Assembly (NCBI GenBank): GCA_035319145.1
Contig: DATHDH010000187.1
Span: 1 to 10,750 of the forward strand
Length of the DNA stretch: 10,750 nt
Source of the DNA: JAAYUK01 sp035319145
Lineage (GTDB): Bacteria > Nitrospirota > Thermodesulfovibrionia > Thermodesulfovibrionales > Dissulfurispiraceae
Reading direction: 5' to 3'
Positions 1 through 5,713 of this stretch are shown here, piece by piece; positions within the stretch are counted from its first letter, which is position 1, and each line of letters begins with the position of its first letter. The notes beneath the pieces were generated by a model. The model made no database searches and was not told the DNA's origin. It saw nothing but the letters and a program-made list of their open reading frames with translations. Position numbers and translations under genes: made by a program.

Positions 1-211
1 CCAGGTGCACAGGGATATGGGGTGGGACATGAGCAAGGTGAATGTCAACGGCGGGGCGATTGCGCTCGGTCATCCGGTCGGAGCAAGCGGCACGCGGATT
101 CTGGTGACACTGATGTTTGAGATGGTGAAACGAAATGTAAATACCGGCCTTGCCTCGCTCTGCATCGGCGGCGGACAAGGCATCGCCATGATCGTTGAAC
201 GGGTGAAATAA
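1..211 (+). CDS. Acetyl-CoA acetyltransferase (thiolase), C-terminal fragment
   Basis: This is the 3' end of a thiolase gene whose start lies before the window; the first complete codon is at 2-4 and the stop is TAA at 209-211. Two thiolase signatures are visible. One is the NVNGGAIALGHPVGASG block, with the GHP histidine that acts in catalysis. The other is the C-terminal SLCIGGGQG block, holding the cysteine that acts as acid/base. Thiolases of this type condense two acetyl-CoA to acetoacetyl-CoA or cleave 3-ketoacyl-CoA, in the cytoplasm. The next gene encodes the dehydrogenase for the following C4 step, and the 87-bp gap has no obvious promoter, so the two are probably co-transcribed. The family call is secure. 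Whether it is a biosynthetic acetyl-CoA C-acetyltransferase or a degradative 3-ketoacyl-CoA thiolase cannot be decided from about 69 residues. Confidence 0.95.
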   Translation, partial: QVHRDMGWDMSKVNVNGGAIALGHPVGASGTRILVTLMFEMVKRNVNTGLASLCIGGGQGIAMIVERVK

Positions 212-225
212 TCGTCGTCACGCTG

Positions 226-260
226 AGGGCCTCCCGACGGAAGCAGCGGCGAGAGGCCCT
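226..260 (+). other. Inverted repeat between thiolase and dehydrogenase genes
   Basis: Positions 226-233 (AGGGCCTC) are perfectly complementary to 253-260 (GAGGCCCT), with a 19-nt loop. A hairpin here would sit 15 nt after the thiolase stop. No T-run follows it, so it is not a convincing rho-independent terminator. It may be a processing or mRNA-stability element between two operon genes, or chance in GC-rich DNA. Confidence 0.35.
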
Positions 261-286
261 TGCAATAAAATACCGCACGATGCATG

Positions 287-292
287 AGGAGG
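287..292 (+). promoter_or_regulatory. Ribosome binding site that fixes the dehydrogenase start
   Basis: A full AGGAGG lies 6 nt before the ATG at 299 and 9 nt before the ATG at 302. An in-frame ATG at 284 would place this ribosome site inside the coding region, so the start at 299 or 302 is preferred. Confidence 0.85.
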
Positions 293-298
293 CAGCGC

Positions 299-1189
299 AT
301 GATGAAAATTGCGGTAATCGGTGCCGGTACGATGGGCAATGGCATTACCCATGTGTTTGCGCAGGCAGGATATGCGGTCTCACTCATCGATGTATCTCAG
401 CTGCTTCTTGACAAGGCAATTCAGACCATTACGAAGAACCTTGACAGACAGATTGCGAAAGGGACGATCACGGAGAACCAGAAGAATGCGGCTCTGGCTA
501 ACATTGTCGCGCACACCGATATGGCGGAGGGAGTCAGGGATACGGATGTCGTGATTGAAGCCGCCACCGAGAACCTGGCTCTGAAACTGAAGATCTTCGG
601 CGAACTTGATAGATTGACCCCACCGCAAACGATTCTTGCCACGAACACATCTTCACTCTCGATAACGAAAATCGCGGCGGCGACAAAACGTCCGCAGCAG
701 GTCATCGGCATGCACTTCATGAACCCAGTTCCCATGATGAAGCTCGTCGAGATCATAAACGGCTACGCGACAAGCCCAGACGTGACTCAAACGGTCGTCG
801 ATCTCGCGCAGAAGGTCGGCAAGGTTCCGTGTGTTGTTAAAGATTATCCCGGGTTCACCTTGAACCGCATTCTCATCCCGATGATCAACGAAGCCGTATG
901 GATACTGCAGGAAGGCATCGCGGGCGTCGAAGAAATCGACACCATTATGAAGCTCGCTGCAGCACATCCGATGGGGCCGCTCCAGCTCGCCGACCTCATC
1001 GGGCTTGATATATGTCTCTCAATACTTAATGTCCTGCATGAAGGATTCGGCAACCCGAAGTACGCGCCGTGCCCGCTGCTTGTCAACATGGTAACCGCCG
1101 GAAATCTCGGCGTCAAGAGCGGCGAAGGGTTCTACGTCTACACGGCAGGGAGCAAGGATCTGGTGGTCAGTTCGCGGTTCGGAAAATAA
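299..1189 (+). CDS. hbd: 3-hydroxybutyryl-CoA dehydrogenase
   Basis: This 296-residue protein reduces acetoacetyl-CoA to 3-hydroxybutyryl-CoA, or the reverse, with NAD(P)(H); it is cytoplasmic. The N-terminus is a Rossmann fold with GAGTMG at residues 8-13 and an acidic residue (D31) ending strand 2, which usually favours NAD. The NTSS segment (about 116-119), H139 in GMHFMNP and E151 in VEII match the catalytic residues of the 3-hydroxyacyl-CoA dehydrogenase family. The family signature runs from DYPGFTLNRI (about 182-191), with the conserved Asn at 189, and a C-terminal helical domain follows (AHPMGPLQLADLIGLD). Length and order fit stand-alone Hbd/PaaH/FadB2 proteins, not a fused FadB. It lies 87 bp after a thiolase gene, so the pair supplies consecutive steps of butanoate, polyhydroxyalkanoate or beta-oxidation metabolism. 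Which direction operates cannot be told from this window. Confidence 0.95.
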   Translation: MMKIAVIGAGTMGNGITHVFAQAGYAVSLIDVSQLLLDKAIQTITKNLDRQIAKGTITENQKNAALANIVAHTDMAEGVRDTDVVIEAATENLALKLKIFGELDRLTPPQTILATNTSSLSITKIAAATKRPQQVIGMHFMNPVPMMKLVEIINGYATSPDVTQTVVDLAQKVGKVPCVVKDYPGFTLNRILIPMINEAVWILQEGIAGVEEIDTIMKLAAAHPMGPLQLADLIGLDICLSILNVLHEGFGNPKYAPCPLLVNMVTAGNLGVKSGEGFYVYTAGSKDLVVSSRFGK

Positions 1190-1211
1190 AAACGAACCAC
1201 AGTCTTCCAGG

Positions 1212-1260
1212 GAGGACGGTGAAGCCTCATTGGTCGGGTTCTTCACCGTCCTCTTCGTCT
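1212..1260 (+). terminator. Rho-independent terminator between convergent genes
   Basis: A 13-bp perfect inverted repeat (GAGGACGGTGAAG at 1212-1224 and its complement at 1241-1253) with a 16-nt loop starts 22 nt after the dehydrogenase stop. It is followed on the plus strand by T-rich sequence (TTCGTCTTTTCTG). It should end the thiolase-dehydrogenase transcript. The right arm encodes the acidic C-terminus of the convergent phospholipase D gene, whose stop codon (1227-1229) lies in the loop. On the minus strand a run of T residues appears only about 20 nt later, so termination in that direction is less certain. Confidence 0.75.
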
Positions 1261-2672
1261 TTTCTGTTACGAAGGCGCATTGCCCTTATGAAAAGCGTCA
1301 GCGCCGCCAGGCCGAAAAGAATCGCTAGGGCATACGAAAAGAAGGTCGGGACAATCACGGCGACAAGGGTCAGCGCCATAAGGACAAGCGCAAAGCTCAG
1401 CAGTGAAGAAGATTCAGCCCTGCTCAGTTTCCTTTTGCCTGTCACTGCCGCATTCAGGGCGCTTCCTGCCGAAACCGCACGTAATAGTACGCTCTGTCCA
1501 CTGCTCCGCAAAACGCGACCACGCGGGGATCGGGGAGGATTATGCACCGGCCTGATTTTGTTGCGGCTCGTAATGACCACTTCGGTGGCGTTCTCAAGGT
1601 CTTCAAGGAACATCTCGCCGACCGACGAGGCTACCTCCTCATTTTCGATGACGACATCAAGCTCCCAGTTGCCGAGCCAGCTCGAAAGATTCAAGTTCGA
1701 TGATCCGATGCGTGCCCACAAACCGTCACACACGGCGGTCTTTGCGTGGATCATCTGTCCGTTCCATTCGAAGACCCTGACGCCTGCTTCGAGAAGCGTC
1801 CGGTAGCTTGTACGCGAGAAGTTAGCAATCCACTGGACATCGCTTCCGTGAGGCAGCAGAAGCCGCACATCAACGCCGTCCAGCGCGGCGGCCCTGAGCG
1901 CCTGAATATATGCGCCCGTGCCGAGAAAATAGGCATCGGTCAGCCAGAGATACTCCTGGGCAGCTGCCGCTATCATCAGATCGAGCCGATAGAGCCCCGC
2001 CGTCTCGGGGGTTGTGGCAACAACGCGCATGGCAACGGATCCCTGCTCAGGAACGGCGATGGGTTCGCCCTCAGGTTTCGACCCTCCCGCAAGACACCAT
2101 GCATCGAAGAATGCCCTTTCCACCTCGGCGACGGCGGGACCCTCGATCATAACGCCGGTGTCACGCCACGGCTGTATGCCGTTCTGAGCCGTACCCGACC
2201 AGGCATCGCCGATGCAGAGCCCCGAAACAAATGCGATGGTTCCGTCGACAGTCAGCAGCTTGCGATGATCACGGCTGACCCACCCGAGCAGGCTCGAAAG
2301 GGTCGGCGGATTTGCGACCCGTATCTCTCCCCCGGCAGCAATGAGCGGCTTCCAGAGCGACGGGACAAAGATGCTGCGAGCGCCGAACCAGTCATACAGC
2401 ACCCTAATGCGAACTCCCTCGCTGGCCTTTTGCACGAGGATGTCGCGGAAATGCCGACCGGTTCGGTCGTCATGAATGACATACATTTCGAGGTGAATTG
2501 TCGAACGTGCAGATGCAAGTGCTGCTTCCCATGCCGGGTAATTCTCGCGGCCATCGCGGAGGATGCGCAGGCGATTACCAGAAACGAGTGCCGCGCCGCT
2601 CGCGCGCATGAGTGCATCATCGGGCATCATGCCCCGGAAACGCTCATCTCCCTGCTGCAGATCATTATTCAT
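1227..2672 (-). CDS. Two-HKD phospholipase D family protein, cardiolipin synthase-like
   Basis: This 481-residue protein has two HKD active-site motifs. The first is DHRKLLTVDG (H136, K138, D143); the second is IHAKTAVCDG (H309, K311, D316), followed by the IGSSNLNLSS segment. This layout is that of bacterial cardiolipin synthases, which join phospholipid head groups at the inner membrane, and of related phosphatidyltransferases. A long hydrophobic stretch at about 422-462, split by VPTFF, looks like a C-terminal two-helix membrane hairpin, followed by a charged tail (RKDEEDGEEPDQ). Most ClsA-type enzymes instead carry their membrane helices at the N-terminus. The start at 2672 gives an ATGA overlap with the preceding gene's stop; the frame stays open upstream to 2840, but that part overlaps the other gene and reads as non-homologous. 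The pairing resembles E. coli ybhP-clsB. Membership in the PLD superfamily is firm; the cardiolipin synthase activity is inferred. Confidence 0.85.
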   Translation of the reverse strand: MNNDLQQGDERFRGMMPDDALMRASGAALVSGNRLRILRDGRENYPAWEAALASARSTIHLEMYVIHDDRTGRHFRDILVQKASEGVRIRVLYDWFGARSIFVPSLWKPLIAAGGEIRVANPPTLSSLLGWVSRDHRKLLTVDGTIAFVSGLCIGDAWSGTAQNGIQPWRDTGVMIEGPAVAEVERAFFDAWCLAGGSKPEGEPIAVPEQGSVAMRVVATTPETAGLYRLDLMIAAAAQEYLWLTDAYFLGTGAYIQALRAAALDGVDVRLLLPHGSDVQWIANFSRTSYRTLLEAGVRVFEWNGQMIHAKTAVCDGLWARIGSSNLNLSSWLGNWELDVVIENEEVASSVGEMFLEDLENATEVVITSRNKIRPVHNPPRSPRGRVLRSSGQSVLLRAVSAGSALNAAVTGKRKLSRAESSSLLSFALVLMALTLVAVIVPTFFSYALAILFGLAALTLFIRAMRLRNRKDEEDGEEPDQ

Positions 2673-3403
2673 CGTTCTTTCACCATTACTCTGATATCCG
2701 CAACCATCGGGAGGTGATCCGACGCTATCAGGGCAGGCCACCTGCGCGAAACCTGAAATGATCGAATCTCGATATGCCCCGTGTAATAGAGATGGTCGAG
2801 ATGGAGCATCGGGAAGATGCCGGGATACGTCCTTCGCCACTTCAGATGCGGAATGAGGTCAAGGCTTTTCAACTGCCCCGAAAGCAGCTCAGTAGCCGGT
2901 CCCTTCATCCATTCATTGAAATCGCCCAGTATAATCTTCGGCCGCCGCGTCTGCGGAAAAAGGACAAACTCGATGAGCTTCTTCGCCTGTCGCACGCGCT
3001 CGTTCTTTGAAGTTCCGAAGTGAACGTTGTGAAGTTGAACAGTATGCCCGTCCACTTCGAGGTCGATGCATTGGCAGATGCGCTCTTCAAGCCCTTTCTG
3101 GCTGAGGTCGCACGTGACATGGTTTGTGACCGGCAACCGGCTCAATAGGACATTGCCGTATGGATGCCCCCGATAGAGCCTGGCAGGGGCCAATAACGGC
3201 GTCATATTCAGGCGCATAGCGAGTTCCTCATCCTGCCCCATCTTTTTCGCTCCCGGCCCGATAACTTCCTGCAGGGCGATGACATCCGCCTTGAGAGATT
3301 TCAGCACGGCGGCAATCCGCCTGACATCGGTCCGGCCGTCGAGGCCCCGGCATTTATGCACGTTATAGGTCGCCACCCGTAAGGGAATCCGTTTCTGACG
3401 CAT
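2669..3403 (-). CDS. Endonuclease/exonuclease/phosphatase (EEP) fold protein, YbhP-like
   Basis: This 244-residue protein carries the metal-dependent EEP signature in order: ATYNVHKCRG (N14), ALQEV (metal-binding E46), NVHFG (H128), ILGDFNEW (D161, N163), HLDHLYY (D203, H204) and SDHLP (D229, H230). All the usual catalytic positions are present, so it should be an active phosphoesterase on DNA, RNA, phospholipid or inositol phosphate; the substrate cannot be read from sequence. No signal peptide is clear. The start at 3403 is chosen because a strong AAGGAGG precedes it and homology starts at once (LRVATYNVH). An ATG at 3484 would add 27 residues without family similarity or a good ribosome site. 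The gene ends in ATGA overlap with the phospholipase D gene, so the two are translationally coupled. E. coli has the same order (ybhP, then ybhO/clsB), which supports a joint role in phospholipid metabolism, by inference. Confidence 0.85.
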   Translation of the reverse strand: MRQKRIPLRVATYNVHKCRGLDGRTDVRRIAAVLKSLKADVIALQEVIGPGAKKMGQDEELAMRLNMTPLLAPARLYRGHPYGNVLLSRLPVTNHVTCDLSQKGLEERICQCIDLEVDGHTVQLHNVHFGTSKNERVRQAKKLIEFVLFPQTRRPKIILGDFNEWMKGPATELLSGQLKSLDLIPHLKWRRTYPGIFPMLHLDHLYYTGHIEIRSFQVSRRWPALIASDHLPMVADIRVMVKER

Positions 3404-3416
3404 CGCCGACGCCTGT

Positions 3417-3423
3417 CCTCCTT
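3417..3423 (-). promoter_or_regulatory. Ribosome binding site for the EEP-fold gene
   Basis: On the minus strand AAGGAGG lies 13 nt before the ATG at 3403. The spacing is longer than the usual 5-9 nt, but no closer in-frame start exists, and this is the only strong ribosome site near either candidate start. It favours 3403 over 3484. Confidence 0.55.
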
Positions 3424-3510
3424 GCTTTTCCAGACTGCGCAAACTGCTGTATTTAGCATAGCACGCACTTTGCTGAACTGCCATTCGGGTACTCGCAACA
3501 AAGAAATGCT

Positions 3511-3537
3511 ATGATACAGGGAAATTCGGCATGTCGA
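3511..3537 (-). promoter_or_regulatory. Possible sigma-70 promoter for the EEP-PLD pair
   Basis: On the minus strand TCGACA (3537-3532; five of six match TTGACA) is followed after 15 nt by TATCAT (3516-3511; five of six match TATAAT). Transcription would begin near 3504, leaving about 100 nt of leader before the start at 3403. The spacer is shorter than the optimal 17 nt, and the -35 box overlaps the first codons of the divergent thioesterase gene. This is tentative. Confidence 0.3.
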
Positions 3538-3971
3538 AATGGCAAATAATGGAAAACAGCCGCTATGAAAAAATATATAAGGTTGAACCTGCCGACATCG
3601 ATCAGCTCGGACATGTGAACAATATCATTTACCTTAAATGGGTCCAGGACATTGCAGTCGCCCATTGGTGCACTCTTACGACGCCTGAACAGCAATCATC
3701 AACGTACTGGGTCGTCGTGCGGCATGAGATCGATTACAGACACCCGGCGCGATTGGGAGACGCGGTTATTGCCCGCACTTGGGTGGGCGCCGCTCACGGA
3801 CTGCATTTTGAACGCTTCACCGATATCCTGCGCACCGGGGATAACGATTTGCTGGCATCCGCACGCACGGTCTGGTGTCCGATAGACAGCGCTACCGGCC
3901 GCCCTCACCGCGTAGCACCCGAGATCCGCGCACTCTTCTCAACTCCGGAGAAGCAATCCGGCGCATCATAA
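3531..3971 (+). CDS. Hotdog-fold acyl-CoA thioesterase (4HBT/YbgC-like)
   Basis: This 146-residue protein matches the 4-hydroxybenzoyl-CoA thioesterase family of hotdog enzymes, which hydrolyse acyl-CoA thioesters to free acid and CoA in the cytoplasm. The diagnostic segment is DIDQLGHVNNIIYLKW (residues about 22-37). D24 is in the position of the catalytic aspartate, and GHVNN begins the long hotdog helix. Later strands (YWVVVRHEIDYRHPARLGD and VIARTWVG) also fit the fold, and the length is typical. The start at 3531 has AGGGA at 3518-3522, 8 nt upstream; an ATG at 3549 is an alternative that drops only six residues. It is divergent from the EEP gene and shares a 127-bp upstream region with it. 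The substrate, whether short-chain, aromatic or medium-chain acyl-CoA, cannot be deduced. Closeness to thiolase and dehydrogenase genes suggests acyl-CoA metabolism, but it is not in their operon. Confidence 0.88.
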   Translation: MSKWQIMENSRYEKIYKVEPADIDQLGHVNNIIYLKWVQDIAVAHWCTLTTPEQQSSTYWVVVRHEIDYRHPARLGDAVIARTWVGAAHGLHFERFTDILRTGDNDLLASARTVWCPIDSATGRPHRVAPEIRALFSTPEKQSGAS

Positions 3972-3989
3972 GCCGGACATTTCTCCTTT
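3957..3989 (+). terminator. Weak possible terminator at the thioesterase stop
   Basis: TCCGGC (3957-3962) pairs with GCCGGA (3972-3977) around a 9-nt loop that includes the TAA stop at 3969-3971, followed by a pyrimidine-rich run (CATTTCTCCTTT). The stem is only 6 bp and the T-run is interrupted, so this is at best a weak terminator. Confidence 0.35.
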
Positions 3990-4039
3990 GCTCATTCAGG
4001 AAATTATCGCTTTGCTGTTACACACATTTCATCCGAGCC

Positions 4040-4068
4040 TTGACACGCCTGAAGAATATCTCTATACT
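4040..4068 (+). promoter_or_regulatory. Near-consensus sigma-70 promoter
   Basis: TTGACA (4040-4045, perfect -35) is followed by a 17-nt spacer and TATACT (4063-4068, five of six with the -10 consensus). Transcription should start near 4075. It is the best promoter match in the window. It points toward the metallo-beta-lactamase-fold gene but is separated from it by a strong terminator at 4190-4222, so it drives a short transcript unless that terminator is read through. Confidence 0.8.
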
Positions 4069-4074
4069 CGAACC

Positions 4075-4222
4075 ATGATTCAGGTTTCGTCGACCATGAA
4101 AAAGATTGCTCTCATTGAATGGCGCTGCGCGTCTGCAGCCGGTGAGGTATTCTTTTAACATTTTACGGGATATCTACTAAGAATACTTCAAGGGCCGCGG
4201 CACAGACACCGCGGCCCTTTTT
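4075..4222 (+). ncRNA. Candidate small RNA or attenuator leader, unknown family
   Basis: The stretch from 3972 to 4249 holds no recognisable protein gene but has the parts of a self-contained transcript: promoter at 4040-4068, predicted start near 4075 and terminator at 4190-4222, giving an RNA of about 148 nt. Several helices can be drawn. One pairs 4111-4117 with 4140-4146 (with two G-U pairs) around an inner hairpin, 4124-4128 with 4135-4139. Another pairs 4144-4154 with 4179-4189 (11 bp, one G-U) and abuts the terminator stem directly. The two share bases 4144-4146, so they compete in part. A 27-codon reading frame (4075-4158, MIQVSSTMKKIALIEW and onward) lies inside but has no ribosome site. 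I do not recognise a known riboswitch consensus. It could be a trans-acting sRNA or a cis-acting attenuator of the gene at 4250. Confidence 0.55.
4190..4222 (+). terminator. Strong rho-independent terminator before the MBL-fold gene
   Basis: AAGGGCCGCGG (4190-4200) pairs with CCGCGGCCCTT (4209-4219) around the 8-nt loop CACAGACA; the T-run covers 4218-4222. The stem is 10-11 bp and almost all G-C. It lies 27 nt before the start codon at 4250 and 15 nt before that gene's ribosome site, a position typical of either an attenuator or the end of a stand-alone small RNA. Confidence 0.9.
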
Positions 4223-4249
4223 CGTCATAAACAAACCAAGGAGGATACC

Positions 4250-5170
4250 ATGATCAATGCACTCGGGGCTGCATTCCGCATCTTCGTACTGACACTATTT
4301 CTGCTGGTTTATTCGAACGCGCAGTCATCGGCCGGCGGCGGCTTAACGAAAATTGCGGATAATGTCTACGCGTATGTCGACGTGAAGAATGCCGAGCCAT
4401 CCAACAGTTATGGGGCCAACGCCGGAATCGTCATCGGCAAAGAGGGTGTGCTCGTTGTCGACACGCTGATATCCGCGAAAGAGGCGAAGCGTTTCATCGC
4501 TGATATCCGCACGATCACCGACAAGCCGATCAAGTATGTCGTCAACACGCACTATCATTTGGACCACACGTTCGGCAACGGTGAATTCGCGAAACTCGGA
4601 GCAGTGATTATTGCTCATGAAAGAGACAAGAAGAGCTTTGAGCTACATGGTGCGCACGTATTGAAGAACATCGGCAATTACGGGCTTTCTGAAGCCGATA
4701 TGGCAGGGACCACGCTCGCATATCCGAAGCTTACCTTTTCGGATCGCGCAGAAATAGATCTCGGCGACGAACGCGTTGAACTCATTGCCGCGGGCGCTTC
4801 GCACACCGACGGCAGTATCCTTGTCTCCGTCCACAACAGGAAGATCGTTTTCGCGGGGGATGTCCTTTTCACCGGCTATCATCCCTACATGGCCGAGGGG
4901 GACATAAACGGATGGGTGGCCGCACTCGACATGCTCGGCAAAATGGAGGCGACAACAATAATTCCCGGGCACGGGCCGATCTCGAACGCAAAAGATCTTA
5001 CGGAAATGAAAGAGTACATTGTGTTGTTTGATCGCGAGGCAAAACGATTTGCGATGGAAACAGGCGATGTCGATGATATCTATTCACGGCTCAAGACATT
5101 GCTGCCTGCCCGGTCCGAAGGCGACTGGCTTATCCGTGCCAACATCAGGATGAGGTACGTCAAGAAATAG
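4250..5170 (+). CDS. Exported metallo-beta-lactamase-fold hydrolase
   Basis: This 306-residue protein has the full metal-binding set of the metallo-beta-lactamase superfamily: THYHLDH (H101, H103, D105, H106), H185 in ASHTDGS, D204 in FAGDVLF and H241 in IPGHGP. All ligands for a binuclear zinc or iron centre are present. The first about 28 residues form a signal peptide: a short N-terminus with one Arg, the hydrophobic run IFVLTLFLLV, then a polar YSNAQSSA cleavage region. It is therefore likely periplasmic. The HYHLDHTFGN segment and export recall SoxH/quinoprotein-associated hydrolases and class B beta-lactamase relatives, but the substrate is unknown; beta-lactamase activity should not be assumed. 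AAGGAGG at 4238-4244, 5 nt before ATG, makes the start secure. The gene follows the terminator at 4190-4222, so it either depends on read-through or has a promoter I could not see. A GNAT gene follows after 42 bp. Confidence 0.9.
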   Translation: MINALGAAFRIFVLTLFLLVYSNAQSSAGGGLTKIADNVYAYVDVKNAEPSNSYGANAGIVIGKEGVLVVDTLISAKEAKRFIADIRTITDKPIKYVVNTHYHLDHTFGNGEFAKLGAVIIAHERDKKSFELHGAHVLKNIGNYGLSEADMAGTTLAYPKLTFSDRAEIDLGDERVELIAAGASHTDGSILVSVHNRKIVFAGDVLFTGYHPYMAEGDINGWVAALDMLGKMEATTIIPGHGPISNAKDLTEMKEYIVLFDREAKRFAMETGDVDDIYSRLKTLLPARSEGDWLIRANIRMRYVKK

Positions 5171-5212
5171 GCATGCAGTGATCCATCTTCATCGAATCGA
5201 GGAGAAACCTTT

Positions 5213-5713
5213 ATGACTGCCCCGATGGTCAAAATCAGAAAAGCGCGGACGCCGGATGTCGCACAGATTCTGTCGATACAGCGTTCGGCGTTTCAGAGAT
5301 ATGTCGGTGAACTCAGGCCGGAGCAGATACCTCCGCTGCATGAAACGGCGGCAGAAGCTCGTCACGATCTGCGCGCCAAGTCCTTCCTAGTGGCTGATAT
5401 CGGCACGATCGCCGGTTCTGTCCGTTACACTATACGGGGCGGCGTTTGCCACATCGAACGCCTGTCGGTAATGCCGGCCATGCAGGGGCAAGGCATCGGC
5501 AAAGCCCTGCTCAGCGCCGTCGAACAGAAGACTGCGCAAAGGGCTCACAAGCTTTATCTCGAAACAGGTGCCCTTGCGGATAACCTCATTGCGTTTTACA
5601 CAAAGCTCGGGTTCTCTGTCGAGGCCAGGTTTTGCCGTCACTACGGAGGGTTCGACTGGATTGCCTTCTCGAAATTCCCGGAACGGATGACGAGATCCCG
5701 GAAAGGACACTGA
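5213..5713 (+). CDS. GNAT family N-acetyltransferase
   Basis: This 166-residue cytoplasmic enzyme should transfer an acetyl group from acetyl-CoA to an amine. The acetyl-CoA-binding motif A is seen as ERLSVMPAMQGQGIGKALL (about 82-100), with the Q/R-x-x-G-x-G/A pyrophosphate loop at QGQGIG. The closing motif B pattern YTKLGF (129-134) and the preceding ETGALADNLIAFY are typical of the family. GAGGAG at 5199-5204, 8 nt before ATG, supports the start; a second ATG four codons in (M5) is possible. The stop TGA (5711-5713) directly touches the ATG of the MFS exporter gene, so the two are co-translated. GNAT enzymes beside exporters sometimes modify toxic amines or antibiotics, but the acceptor cannot be predicted here. 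The gene lies 42 bp after the MBL-fold gene with no terminator between, so one operon is likely. Confidence 0.9.
   Translation: MTAPMVKIRKARTPDVAQILSIQRSAFQRYVGELRPEQIPPLHETAAEARHDLRAKSFLVADIGTIAGSVRYTIRGGVCHIERLSVMPAMQGQGIGKALLSAVEQKTAQRAHKLYLETGALADNLIAFYTKLGFSVEARFCRHYGGFDWIAFSKFPERMTRSRKGH

Noticed and set aside
1069..2717. Two long plus-strand open frames (245 and 323 codons) covering the PLD gene
   Set aside because: They are antisense to a gene with complete HKD motifs, lack good ribosome sites and have arginine- and cysteine-rich compositions typical of shadow frames in GC-rich DNA.
2673..2840. N-terminal extension of the PLD protein to an ATG at 2840
   Set aside because: The extra 56 residues overlap conserved EEP coding sequence (including its HLDH and SDH motifs) and look unlike the family; the ATGA overlap start at 2672 is more plausible.
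3507..3515. Extended -10 box TGCTATGAT as the main thioesterase promoter
   Set aside because: Transcription would begin around 3522, at the AGGGA ribosome site of the start at 3531, and there is no -35 box. I kept it only as part of the divergent-region observation.
4040..4222. Known riboswitch classes for the leader RNA
   Set aside because: By eye I found no convincing core of the fluoride, cobalamin, SAM, guanidine or cyclic-di-GMP classes, so no class is assigned.
4250..5170. Calling the MBL-fold protein a beta-lactamase resistance gene
   Set aside because: The metal ligands are shared across the whole superfamily and nothing in the sequence specifies a beta-lactam substrate.
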